Source: Vibrio sp. RE88 (GTDB taxonomy: Bacteria > Pseudomonadota > Gammaproteobacteria > Enterobacterales > Vibrionaceae). Taken from it: DNA of 64,000 nucleotides. Positions 26,268-34,008 of the stretch are shown here, one piece after another. Positions within the stretch are counted from its first letter, which is position 1, and every line of letters starts with the position of its first letter. The notes beneath the pieces are model-generated. The model was not told where the DNA came from. It worked only from the letters and a program-made list of their open reading frames with translations, and did not search any database. The position numbers and the translations under genes are program-made. The DNA lies in contig NZ_VTYQ01000004.1 of assembly GCF_013113835.1 (NCBI RefSeq), positions 372,001-436,000 of the forward strand. The letters run 5' to 3'.

Positions 26268-26753
26268 CTAACGACTTTGCTCGCGGTAGAGTTTAATCGT
26301 AACACGTTGATTGGGTTTGCCAGAAACCTTAACCGGGTAGCTGCCCCATTCATGGGTATTGATGTGGCTGATGGTCATATCCGGTTTATCGCAATGTTGG
26401 TTGGTAATATTTTTGCCCGTTACATCGGCGTCCTTAATTTCAATGTTGGCTTGTGTGCTATGGAACAGCACCAGCTTTTCGTCCCAGTTTTCTATCGACA
26501 AATTCAGGTAGGCATGCCCTTGTTCATTTAGCGTCAGTGATTTTGCAAACGGTTCTGAAACTCGGAGGTTTTGCTGAGCCGCTTCATCGGGGGAATTGGC
26601 CGTTTCGAAAGGTTCTGCTGTGGTTTCACATAAGGTGCGATATTCTCGCGCAAAATGTTGGTTTCGAGCAGAATTCATATCCGCATAGGCTTGCGTGCTA
26701 GGTAGTATTAGTGCGGCTAACAAGCCGACCTTGGTAAGTTGTGTAACGTTCAT
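26268..26753 (-). CDS. Exported hypothetical protein of LPMO-peroxidase operon
   Basis: The protein has 161 residues with a clear Sec signal peptide (LLAALILPSTQAYA, cleaved around residue 24). The mature part has Cys residues at LCETTAEP and HCDKPD that could form one disulfide, and a beta-rich C-terminal half ending TIKLYREQSR. I do not recognise a family. Its ATG overlaps the stop of the di-haem peroxidase gene by 4 bases (ATGA), so it is co-translated with it and probably acts in the same periplasmic process. Confidence 0.75.
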   Translation of the reverse strand: MNVTQLTKVGLLAALILPSTQAYADMNSARNQHFAREYRTLCETTAEPFETANSPDEAAQQNLRVSEPFAKSLTLNEQGHAYLNLSIENWDEKLVLFHSTQANIEIKDADVTGKNITNQHCDKPDMTISHINTHEWGSYPVKVSGKPNQRVTIKLYREQSR

Positions 26754-27868
26754 TTCGGTTGCTCTGGGGTAGGTTTAGTGAGTGAACAAGTGCTGTCTGG
26801 ACGCGTGTTGGTTTGCTTATCATTCGAGACGCAAAATGGAGAATTGAATGGGTATCGCGTCCAATCGTCTTCAACGGAAAGTGAATGCAGGAATGCGATG
26901 AGCGCTGTCTTCTCGCTACGAGTCAGGCTAAATCCGTTGATTAAGAAGCTTTTGTTAGGGTGGTGGAAGCCGTCTCCCTGATTTGGACCATAGCTTGTTT
27001 TTCTGCCGCCTCTTGCATAGTTATCAATCACAGACGTTAAAGATTGCACGCTGCCATCATGCGCCCATGGGCCTGTATTCGCGACATTAATTAACGAGGG
27101 AATCCGAAACCTGCCGTCATCTTGATGATGGCTGGTGTGACGGCGCAACCCCGGCTGCGTGGCAGGGTAGTGTGGGGGGGCCCCATGCCGACTGATTCCG
27201 TAAAGGCCAGTATTCTGGTATTGGCTTATTGCGGCCTCTGGTTGATTGAGTAAAGACCCGCCATGACAGCGTGAACATTGTAATCGTGAGCTGCTAAACA
27301 GTCGAAAGCCTTCCTGTTCCGTGTTCGTCAGAGCCTGCTCGTTTCCGGCAAGATACTGATGAAATCTCGTGTTCCGACTTTTAATCAGTGTGAGGTAATG
27401 TTCAAGCGCTTTAACGACGCGCTCCAAGGTGATGTCACGATCCGCATAGGCTTGCTCAAACAATTCAGTGTAGGAAGCGCTTTTCTTTAATCGAGTGAGA
27501 AGCAAATCAGGAGTCAGCCCCATTTCCAATGGATCAATTGAAAACATAGGGGTTGTGATGGCCACTTCAATTTCGGTCCGGTTGGGATCGGTTTGCGAAA
27601 ACGCTTTTTGCTGAGAAATGTTCAACAAAGAGGGCGTGTTTAACGTGTCGGGTTCACCGTTAATGTTTATCGTTTTTGTAAACGTGTTGCTCCAGCCATG
27701 GGTTGGGGAATGACAAAGCGCACAACTTCGATTGCCTTTAAGTGATAACTGGGTATCGAAGAACAGGTGACGGCCAAGTTCCTGGATAGCGCTAATGCTC
27801 TCCGCAAGGGCTGATGTTGTCGGCAGCCACAGTAATAATGGCAATAGAGCTTTGATAAATAAATTCAT
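26750..27868 (-). CDS. Di-haem cytochrome c peroxidase / MauG-like protein
   Basis: The protein has 372 residues with a signal peptide of about 22. Two c-haem sites are seen: CALCH at 49-53 and CSRCH at 198-202. IDPLEMG (about 111-117) and the C-terminal LTRSEKTALIAFLHSL are typical of the bacterial di-haem peroxidase/MauG family. These periplasmic enzymes reduce H2O2 or use it to oxidise protein residues. The gene follows the chitin-active LPMO gene by 51 bp on the same strand and overlaps the small exported protein gene. No good ribosome site is visible before the ATG. It may dispose of, or supply electrons from, H2O2 around LPMO chemistry; this is inference. Confidence 0.9.
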   Translation of the reverse strand: MNLFIKALLPLLLWLPTTSALAESISAIQELGRHLFFDTQLSLKGNRSCALCHSPTHGWSNTFTKTININGEPDTLNTPSLLNISQQKAFSQTDPNRTEIEVAITTPMFSIDPLEMGLTPDLLLTRLKKSASYTELFEQAYADRDITLERVVKALEHYLTLIKSRNTRFHQYLAGNEQALTNTEQEGFRLFSSSRLQCSRCHGGSLLNQPEAAISQYQNTGLYGISRHGAPPHYPATQPGLRRHTSHHQDDGRFRIPSLINVANTGPWAHDGSVQSLTSVIDNYARGGRKTSYGPNQGDGFHHPNKSFLINGFSLTRSEKTALIAFLHSLSVEDDWTRYPFNSPFCVSNDKQTNTRPDSTCSLTKPTPEQPK

Positions 27869-27888
27869 GGAAGGGGCTTAGAAGGAGT

Positions 27889-27912
27889 AAGCCACCTGCA
27901 AGCAGGTGGCTT
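27889..27912 (-). repeat. Hairpin between LPMO and peroxidase genes
   Basis: An 11-bp perfect inverted repeat (27889-27899 with 27902-27912) sits in the 51-bp gap between the two cistrons. There is only TT after it on the minus strand, so it is a poor terminator. It could act as an mRNA processing or stabilising element, or as partial attenuation that makes LPMO mRNA more abundant than peroxidase mRNA. Confidence 0.6.
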
Positions 27913-27919
27913 TCATTGC

Positions 27920-29431
27920 TTAGTCTAATTTTCTCCACTGCTGATCAACCCAGTTAGGGTCAATCGCAACACCCGGTAAGAACTCTTCGTCATTACAGTG
28001 TGCTGCCCAGTCTCCGAAACATTCGTAGATGCCTTCTCCATCAAACTTGACGACATCGCCTGCCACATAGCTGCCAAAGCCCTCAGGGTAATGGTAGTCG
28101 TATTCGATCTCGCCTTGTTCTTCAACAACAGAGAATTCGTAGGCTGCTTGTTCTGGTGAGCCATCAACTTGGCTGTGAATACGAACGCTGTAATCTCCTA
28201 ACGTACTGATTTCGAATGAAGCAGGGCTTTCAGTGGTCCCTTCAATCACCTGTTCAGGCTCGGATGCGCCAACGGTTCTCAATATCGCTGTGTAGGTGTA
28301 CGTGGTCGCTTCGCCATTGATGACCGTGACTTCAACAGGAATAGACAGTGTTTCTCCTGGTGTCAGTTCATATTGATCTTCTTTGTTCGACCATTCGATG
28401 GATGTGTCATTGGCATCTTGGTCGACTTTTTCAACCAAGTGCGACCAATTGTCACTGGTGTAGTAGATGTTATTCTCTGACGGATCATCACTAAGAATGA
28501 TTTCATCATCGTCGTTTAACACACCGACTTGAACGTATTGTGAGATTGTAGCGTTACTGTTGATGGATTCGGCTAAATCAATCTTCCACTGCTCGTTATT
28601 TTCGTTCTGCGGAGTGATATCCTGCAAGACTTCAAAGTCCTCGTAGCCCTCATACATCAAGCGAGCTTTGACTTGGTCACCCGAAGAGACTTCAATGGTT
28701 TCAGTCGCAAAATCTTCACTTTTCACCCACGGTGATTCATCTGGATCAGGTTCGTGATCACCGACGATAACGTTGGCACAGCTATAAAATGCTTCTGCGC
28801 TATCCCAAACACCTTCTGGTGACGGGCCTAATTCATCATGCGGTTTGTGGTTAGGGTCAGGGCGTTGCCAAACTTGGTAGATAATGTGTTTGCCGGATTT
28901 GCCTTCTGGCCACTTCACTTTATAAGTGATGTAGTCATCAGGCTCTTTGCCTTGACCATCTACGACCGTTAGGCGTTCTAAATCAGCCCAAGTGAGTTTG
29001 TCTGTATCTGGGTCAAATCCATTGCGAGTAACAAACAGATCCCAATACCAGGTTCTGTGCTTTGCCGTGTGCCTATAGGTGACTTCAAATTCGCCGTTAG
29101 CGTTTAGCTCAATTTCTGTTGTGTGTCTGTTAGGGCTTGGAATATCAAGCACAGCGTAGTTGCCTTGTTTAGATGCCGAACAGAGTTCTTGGTCTCGGAT
29201 GACGGCCTGATGGTCGCCTGCGGCGTTACCGTTGTTAATCTCGTTCTTTTGATTTTTGACCGTGTCATTACAAAGCGTCGGGTCAGTCGTCGTTCCTTCA
29301 AAACAGCTAAAGGCATAGTCTTGGGGTGAGACCATATATCCGTGTGCCGCAACTGGTGTAACATAAACACTGCTCAGTGCTGCAGTGAGTAGACTCAGCT
29401 GCAATACTGCTTTTTTCTTATTAATTTGCAT
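27920..29431 (-). CDS. gbpA: AA10 lytic polysaccharide monooxygenase, GbpA-type, chitin-active
   Basis: From ATG 29431 (GAGGATG upstream) the protein has 503 residues; in-frame ATGs lie 9 and 15 bases further upstream. The signal peptide ends VAA, leaving His30 as the mature N-terminus. This His and His125 (HTAKHRTWYW) form the copper histidine brace. The AA10 domain covers about 30-210, followed by a GbpA-like module, a second beta-rich region, and a C-terminal chitin-binding module (YHYPEGFGSYVAGDVV, ending DPNWVDQQWRKLD). It is secreted, oxidatively cleaves chitin and, in V. cholerae GbpA, also mediates attachment. It leads an operon with a di-haem peroxidase-like gene. The gene symbol is by family resemblance only. 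Confidence 0.92.
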   Translation of the reverse strand: MQINKKKAVLQLSLLTAALSSVYVTPVAAHGYMVSPQDYAFSCFEGTTTDPTLCNDTVKNQKNEINNGNAAGDHQAVIRDQELCSASKQGNYAVLDIPSPNRHTTEIELNANGEFEVTYRHTAKHRTWYWDLFVTRNGFDPDTDKLTWADLERLTVVDGQGKEPDDYITYKVKWPEGKSGKHIIYQVWQRPDPNHKPHDELGPSPEGVWDSAEAFYSCANVIVGDHEPDPDESPWVKSEDFATETIEVSSGDQVKARLMYEGYEDFEVLQDITPQNENNEQWKIDLAESINSNATISQYVQVGVLNDDDEIILSDDPSENNIYYTSDNWSHLVEKVDQDANDTSIEWSNKEDQYELTPGETLSIPVEVTVINGEATTYTYTAILRTVGASEPEQVIEGTTESPASFEISTLGDYSVRIHSQVDGSPEQAAYEFSVVEEQGEIEYDYHYPEGFGSYVAGDVVKFDGEGIYECFGDWAAHCNDEEFLPGVAIDPNWVDQQWRKLD

Positions 29432-30007
29432 TAGATGCATCCTCATTATTTTAATGACCTAGAACTGAGCTAATAATCTGATTTCTAACTACTTATCTAT
29501 CTAACCTAAAAAATTTAAATATTTATTTAAAGTAATTAAACATTAGATTGGTTATTAACTTAATAAAATGTACATTCAATTCATTTTATTGTGTCGATAA
29601 ATTATATCGTTTTGCAATGATTCATGATTTAAATTGGTTCTTTCTTTTCCAAGATATATGATAAATTTATTTATTGTTTTTATCCTATTTTCTATAATGT
29701 TAATTATATTAATTTCTCTGGTTTCTAAAGCAGTTTAAGAGTGTTAGTGCTTAATTAAGGGAGGGAGCCCGTCATCATTGCCTTATGACCTATGATTCCT
29801 TATTTTATGGGCTTTCGCTTGTCTACAATGAGGCGCGTGTTTCTACGTTATGGAACGTTATTTTTAAATTTAACGTTATTGACGTTATTATTTTCCGAAT
29901 TGCAATAGAAAAAATTTTATTTTATAAATTACAAATGGTTGATATTGTGGGTGGAGAATTTGTTATTGTTACAATATGGTTACTTATCTGATGAAAGTGG
30001 CAGCTAC

Positions 30008-30026
30008 TATCTTTTAAAAAAAGATA
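30008..30026. repeat. Inverted repeat, AT-rich
   Basis: TATCTTTT and AAAAGATA are perfect complements with a 3-base A loop. Transcribed in either direction they form a hairpin ending in a short T run on the minus strand. Confidence 0.5.
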
Positions 30027-30052
30027 TATTCGGTGAAGGGTTTTTAATTAAA

Positions 30053-30082
30053 ATTTAGATATTTTGATTGGAATATCTAAAT
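30053..30082. repeat. 11-bp inverted repeat
   Basis: ATTTAGATATT (30053-30063) and AATATCTAAAT (30072-30082) are perfect complements with an 8-base loop, 26 bases after the previous repeat. No coding gene is near, so it may be an operator or the fold of a small RNA. Confidence 0.5.
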
Positions 30083-30273
30083 GGAAGAGCGATTCAACCT
30101 GAGTGCTTATATTTTCGTCTAATGTTGAAGTGATGCATCAAGCATTAAATTTTGAATCAAGATCTAATTAACTTGATACTGTTACTGAATGTAGAATGAC
30201 GTCATCTTGATTTAGAATCTGTATTTGATTGCTGTTCTGAACACTATGGGTAGGTTAGGTACCTGAACAACGG

Positions 30274-30302
30274 TTGATATTCCCACCTTGTTATATTATA
30301 AC
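30274..30302 (+). promoter_or_regulatory. Sigma70-type promoter of His-rich/HupE operon
   Basis: TTGATA (30274-30279) and TATAAC (30297-30302) are separated by 17 bp, a good sigma70 promoter. The -10 lies inside the Zur-type palindrome, so occupied Zur would block RNA polymerase. Confidence 0.65.
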
Positions 30303-30304
30303 AA
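30288..30304. promoter_or_regulatory. Zur box (perfect 17-bp palindrome)
   Basis: TTGTTATA-T-TATAACAA is a perfect 8-1-8 palindrome. Its core TGTTATA-N-TATAACA is identical to the core of the gammaproteobacterial Zur consensus. It overlaps the -10 of the predicted promoter and lies 66 bases before the first ATG of the His-rich/HupE/anchor operon. Repression by Zn-loaded Zur and induction in zinc starvation is the direct prediction. Confidence 0.8.
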
Positions 30305-30369
30305 TGACGAACTCTCGAATTTCTCGATTTAAACTTTTACTAAGCGTATCCATACTGTAGCGACGATCT

Positions 30370-30723
30370 ATGCACTCAAAAGCGTTAACACAAATTATTA
30401 GCCTGCTAATGCTACTCGTTGTTGCTATGGGTATGACGGCCTCTACGATTGGTGAGTTTCGCTCTCACGGGCTTACTTCTGTCGTTGTAACGAAACATCA
30501 TCACACGCACTCTGCCCATCACCCTGTAAGTGCTATAGAAACCGACCTTACATCCCAGCACGATGCAAGCAGCCATTCCCATGATAAAGCGGACATCAAA
30601 GATGCAAGTCTGATTGTTTTTTCGCATCTGAGAGAAGCCGATATTAATAGGCAAGCTCATGGTTTACCTATCCGAAGCCCTTTTAAGATAGAACGCCCCC
30701 CAAGAACTCAATTGTTTGTTTGA
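30370..30723 (+). CDS. His-rich exported small protein of Zur-controlled operon
   Basis: The protein has 117 residues with a single hydrophobic stretch (8-26) that is a signal peptide or membrane anchor. After it come two histidine clusters: His43, 44, 45, 47, 50, 51, and His64, 69, 71 with Asp residues (SQHDASSHSHD). These clusters resemble the flexible metal-collecting loops of zinc-binding proteins. I do not recognise a named family. It is the first gene behind the Zur box, so a role as a periplasmic zinc collector feeding the HupE-like membrane protein is likely. The ribosome site is weak. A small hairpin (30728-30746) follows the stop. Confidence 0.75.
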   Translation: MHSKALTQIISLLMLLVVAMGMTASTIGEFRSHGLTSVVVTKHHHTHSAHHPVSAIETDLTSQHDASSHSHDKADIKDASLIVFSHLREADINRQAHGLPIRSPFKIERPPRTQLFV

Positions 30724-30775
30724 TAGGAGCCGCAGTGTTCGCGGCTTATTACAGATTTAAACAATGGAGTTATTT

Positions 30776-31519
30776 ATGAACTTACTTTCTTCACGCGAAG
30801 AAAGTGTTTTCCTTGCACCATCAGGAAAACACCTTCGTCGTGGAATTGCCGTTGTCATCCTTGCTTTCTTGATGCTTATGAGCAGCGAAGCGTTGGCTCA
30901 TGCCGTAGCGCAAGGAGACAAAGGCTACATTCAGGAAATTACAGGCACTAATATTATTGCCTTCATCTACCTAGGAGCAAAACACATGGTGACAGGCTAC
31001 GACCATGTTTTGTTTCTATTTGGTGTGATTTTCTTTCTATACAAAATGAAAGATATCGCCCTTTACGTCAGTTTGTTTGCCTTAGGGCATTCGTCAACCA
31101 TGCTACTTGGGGTGTACTTCAATATCGGTATCAATAGCTACATCATTGATGCCATCATCGGACTGTCTGTTGTTTATAAAGCGATGGATAATCTAGGGGC
31201 TTTCCAGCGCTGGTTTGGCGTTCAGCCAAACACAAAACTCGCGACACTATTGTTTGGCTTTTGCCACGGTTTTGGGTTGTCTTCAAAAATTATCGACTAT
31301 GACATCTCACCAGATGGGCTGTTGCCTAACCTTTTGGCTTTCAATATTGGTGTTGAAATCGGGCAACTTATCGCGCTTGGCATCATTTTAATTGTTATGG
31401 GCTTTTGGCGTCGACAATCGTTCTTTTATCGTCAGGCTTATTCAGCCAACGTCATTATGATGAGCTTAGGTTTTATGCTCATTGGCTATCAGCTCACGGG
31501 CTATGTTGTCGCTCAGTAA
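30776..31519 (+). CDS. HupE/UreJ-family membrane protein, probable zinc transporter
   Basis: From ATG 30776 (GGAG at 6 nt; the ATG at 30764 overlaps that site) the protein has 247 residues. A signal-like first helix ends LAHAVAQG, followed by about six membrane helices. Potential metal ligands sit in membrane segments: GAKHMVTGYDHVLF (His70, Asp76, His77), ALGHSSTM, and FGFCHGFGLSS. HupE/UreJ proteins transport nickel in hydrogenase and urease systems. No hydrogenase, urease or nickel gene is near here, while a Zur box controls the operon, so zinc is the more likely substrate. Confidence 0.85.
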   Translation: MNLLSSREESVFLAPSGKHLRRGIAVVILAFLMLMSSEALAHAVAQGDKGYIQEITGTNIIAFIYLGAKHMVTGYDHVLFLFGVIFFLYKMKDIALYVSLFALGHSSTMLLGVYFNIGINSYIIDAIIGLSVVYKAMDNLGAFQRWFGVQPNTKLATLLFGFCHGFGLSSKIIDYDISPDGLLPNLLAFNIGVEIGQLIALGIILIVMGFWRRQSFFYRQAYSANVIMMSLGFMLIGYQLTGYVVAQ

Positions 31520-31537
31520 CAAGAAAAGGAAAGATTC

Positions 31538-32161
31538 ATGTATAACTCAGAAATACCATCGCGCGCTGATTTGCCATCGAATAAACAGCTCGTTTGCTCC
31601 ACACTTATCGCCCTTGTGGCTGCTGTTGCCGTACTCATTACAGTGGTGCTGCCAGCAGAGTACGCCATCGACCCAACAGGTGCGGGCCGTTTACTTGGGT
31701 TAACGGAAATGGGAGAGATCAAAGAGCAGCTTGCTCAGGAGGCCGCTGAAGATCAAGCCAGAAGTGAAGTCGCCTCAACACTCGCAGCGGCCAAGCCTGT
31801 TGCTCAACCACAACCAGAAACCGTGGAAGAGGCCCCTTCAGCACCAGAATGGAAAGACAAAATCATGATCTCATTAAAACCAGGTCAAGGAGCCGAAGTA
31901 AAACTCACCATGGAAGAAGGGAAAACTGCGACGTTCGCCTGGACGTCGAAGGGTGGGCCGGTCAATTTTGATACTCATGGAGATGGGAACGGAAACTCAA
32001 TCAGCTATGAGAAAGGTCGAGGCGTTCCTGAAGATGAAGGGGAGCTGGTGGCTGCTTTTACCGGTAATCACGGCTGGTTTTTCCGTAATCGTAATGACAG
32101 CACCGTAATGGTGATTTTACGAACGAGTGGTGAATACGGGCAGATGAAACGTGTACTTTAA
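31538..32161 (+). CDS. Membrane-anchored periplasmic protein of HupE operon
   Basis: The protein has 207 residues. One transmembrane helix lies at about 20-41, followed by a Gln/Ala/Glu-rich linker (EQLAQEAAEDQARSE, then PQPETVEEAPSAPE) and a C-terminal beta-rich domain of about 90 residues (GAEVKLTMEEGKTATFAW through VILRTSGEYGQMKRVL) that should face the periplasm. Conserved-looking FDTHGDGNG and GNHGWFFRNR contain His residues. Proteins of this kind are found directly after HupE-type genes and are annotated only as transmembrane anchor proteins. A likely accessory subunit of the transporter. It starts 18 bases after HupE with an AAAGGAAAG site. Confidence 0.78.
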   Translation: MYNSEIPSRADLPSNKQLVCSTLIALVAAVAVLITVVLPAEYAIDPTGAGRLLGLTEMGEIKEQLAQEAAEDQARSEVASTLAAAKPVAQPQPETVEEAPSAPEWKDKIMISLKPGQGAEVKLTMEEGKTATFAWTSKGGPVNFDTHGDGNGNSISYEKGRGVPEDEGELVAAFTGNHGWFFRNRNDSTVMVILRTSGEYGQMKRVL

Positions 32162-32168
32162 TTAAGTG

Positions 32169-32203
32169 ACAGCCTCTGTGGTGGAATATGCCATGGAGGC
32201 TGT
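32169..32203 (+). terminator. Weak hairpin after HupE operon
   Basis: ACAGCCTC (32169-32176) and GAGGCTGT (32196-32203) pair perfectly around a 19-base loop that can form additional pairs. The T run is poor, so it is a candidate operon end only. Confidence 0.45.
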
Positions 32204-32239
32204 ATCATCCTGTCTATTAATTCGCATAAAGAAACTAAC

Positions 32240-32818
32240 ATGAACGCTAAAATTATCTACCTTGTTTTCGCATTGCTACTTGGTTCTGTTTCGATACCAG
32301 TTGGAGCCAGCGACGATGGTAACACCGAGCAGGAGCAGGTCACTCGTGAGCTGAAAGCAATGCTCAACGCTGCCAAACAGTATCAGTTAGATACCGGGAG
32401 AGCGCTTGAAATTACGTCAGATACGAATGTCGAATACGGTTATTTGGCGATTGACGATTTAATCGAAGATCCCGGTATAGAAGGCTGGAATGGGCCGTAC
32501 TTACCATACAGCAATGATTGGTTTGGGTTTGAGCAGTACGTCAGCCATCCAGAATACATAGCTGCTCAATTACTGGTGAAAGAAGATACAGAATGGAATA
32601 AAGGGAGTACGCCCGAAGGCTGCAACGAAAACTCGACATCATGCAAAATAGCCGCGTGCATCTGGAGTGTGCCAGAGGAAGTCGCGAAAGGTATTAACGA
32701 AGAAATCGACGGTGTTCCAAGCGTAAAAGACATCGACTCGACGGGAATTATCAGATACAACGGTGGAAGTCTGGTTTGGATTGTATGCATGACAGGTGAA
32801 GAATATAAGCTGCCATAA
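32240..32818 (+). CDS. Secreted protein with GspG-like pseudopilin domain
   Basis: The protein has 192 residues. A canonical Sec signal peptide (LVFALLLGSVSIPVGA) is followed by a region resembling the globular part of type II secretion pseudopilin GspG: ELKAMLNAAKQYQLDTGRAL and GWNGPYLPYSNDWFGF. The usual prepilin-peptidase site (Gly then Phe-Thr-x-x-Glu) is missing. Four Cys residues lie at about 128-141 and 184 (GCNENSTSCKIAACIW). It therefore looks like a pilin-like domain moved behind a normal signal peptide and exported as a soluble protein. Its function is unknown. It may be a separate unit after the zinc-type operon. Confidence 0.7.
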   Translation: MNAKIIYLVFALLLGSVSIPVGASDDGNTEQEQVTRELKAMLNAAKQYQLDTGRALEITSDTNVEYGYLAIDDLIEDPGIEGWNGPYLPYSNDWFGFEQYVSHPEYIAAQLLVKEDTEWNKGSTPEGCNENSTSCKIAACIWSVPEEVAKGINEEIDGVPSVKDIDSTGIIRYNGGSLVWIVCMTGEEYKLP

Positions 32819-32975
32819 CCTTCTAATTGAAGATGTCATCTGTCTGTTCGAACCTGATATTGGTGTTGAAGCACAAGCTTCAGTTTGAGCTTCATCACTG
32901 TATAACCTATCGAAACAACGTAAAGAGATTCTCTACCTATACTTAGATAAAACTATCAAGAGACGCTCAAGCCCA

Positions 32976-33671
32976 ATGATGATAAAGCCGTTACTTATCT
33001 CCGTTTTGGTTTTCATTTGTGCAAATGCCAAGGTCTACGCTGCATACAATATGCATTTCTTCCTCCCTGATTTCCCACCTTATACGACCACAGATGAACA
33101 GGGTAAACCGACGGGTATTGGCATTGATAAGGTCCTACCGATTTTGTCGTCGATAGGCGTGGAATACACGGTGACCGTTTCATCAAACCACGGTAGAGCT
33201 TTGTCTGAGTTGAGAAAACAGCGTTCAGATGGCTTCTTTATGGCGTCACAGAATGAAGAGCGTGACAAGTACGCGGTATTTTCAGAGCCAGTAATGAGCA
33301 ATCGTTGGGTTTGGATAGTTCGTAGTGAAGATATCGAAAGGTTTGCCCCTCATGATTCAGCTTTTAGGAGCCAAGCGAAAGTCACCAGTTTACTCAATAC
33401 CAACACTGCTTATTGGTTAGAAAATCAAGGTTATCAAATGGTCCCCCCAGCGACCCATATCTACGGTCTAATCGAAAAGCTAGACATTAAAGTAGTCGAT
33501 GCCATCTTAGTGGCTGAGGTCGTTTTCCTTCATAACTTCAGTAACTTGAGCGGTTATGGAATTATCCTTGAAGAAGAAAAAGAGTTTGGTCTGTATATCT
33601 CGAAACGCTTCCTCGAAGATCATCCTGAATTTATGCAACGCCTAAATCAAGCGATTAGACGATTACGCTGA
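32976..33671 (+). CDS. Periplasmic solute-binding-like protein (SBP family 3)
   Basis: The protein has 231 residues with a signal peptide ending VYA (about residue 22). It has the start pattern of extracellular solute-binding family 3: FFLPDFPPYTTTDEQGKPTGIGID, followed by LRKQRSDGFFMASQNEERDKYAVFSEPV. It lacks an adjacent ABC transporter or sensor, so it may be an orphan periplasmic binding protein of the kind linked to amino-acid sensing. It is shorter than a typical 250-residue member but has both lobes. It lies upstream of an EAL protein across a gap with two hairpins. Confidence 0.78.
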   Translation: MMIKPLLISVLVFICANAKVYAAYNMHFFLPDFPPYTTTDEQGKPTGIGIDKVLPILSSIGVEYTVTVSSNHGRALSELRKQRSDGFFMASQNEERDKYAVFSEPVMSNRWVWIVRSEDIERFAPHDSAFRSQAKVTSLLNTNTAYWLENQGYQMVPPATHIYGLIEKLDIKVVDAILVAEVVFLHNFSNLSGYGIILEEEKEFGLYISKRFLEDHPEFMQRLNQAIRRLR

Positions 33672-34008
33672 TCTCTTAATGAGTAACTACAATCTTCGCC
33701 CCAACGAGTCACATACACTGTTTAAACAAAGATCGGGTTCACACCAGCAACGTGAACCGAACGATCTTTACGGCTTTCAAATGGAGCGGAGTCTCAATTT
33801 ATAATGAGACTACTATCACGTAACCAAGATGTCAGGGTGTCTGGACGTCTTACTTTTGTTACATTTCGAAATTATTCTTAATATTAATTAGTAACAAAAA
33901 CAAATAGCTATATTGAATGCTTTCATGTGGCGTTGAATTACAGCGCTTCGAAGAATGATTTTAATAAAGATATCAATATGAACTGGAGCAATAAAGGGTG
34001 TTTGAAAA
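33672..34008. other. Intergenic region with two tandem hairpins
   Basis: This 337-base gap has no coding frame. Hairpin 1 (33728-33769) has a 15-bp stem with a 3-base bulge. Hairpin 2 (33790-33811) has a perfect 7-bp stem with an 8-base loop. Neither has a T tract. The remainder is the presumed promoter of the EAL gene. Confidence 0.5.

Larger units (their letters stand above)
29432..30287. other. Long AT-rich intergenic region
   Basis: About 850 strongly AT-rich bases lie between the LPMO gene and the Zur-box promoter. They hold the LPMO promoter on the minus strand and two perfect inverted repeats (30008-30026 and 30053-30082). A 68-codon open frame at 29785-29991 has no ribosome site and a low-complexity hydrophobic product, and I do not accept it. 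Base composition is unlike the flanking genes. Confidence 0.5.

Noticed and set aside
29785..29991. 68-codon open frame in the AT-rich gap
   Set aside because: No ribosome site at a usable distance, biased hydrophobic composition expected from AT-rich chance sequence, and no resemblance to a known family.
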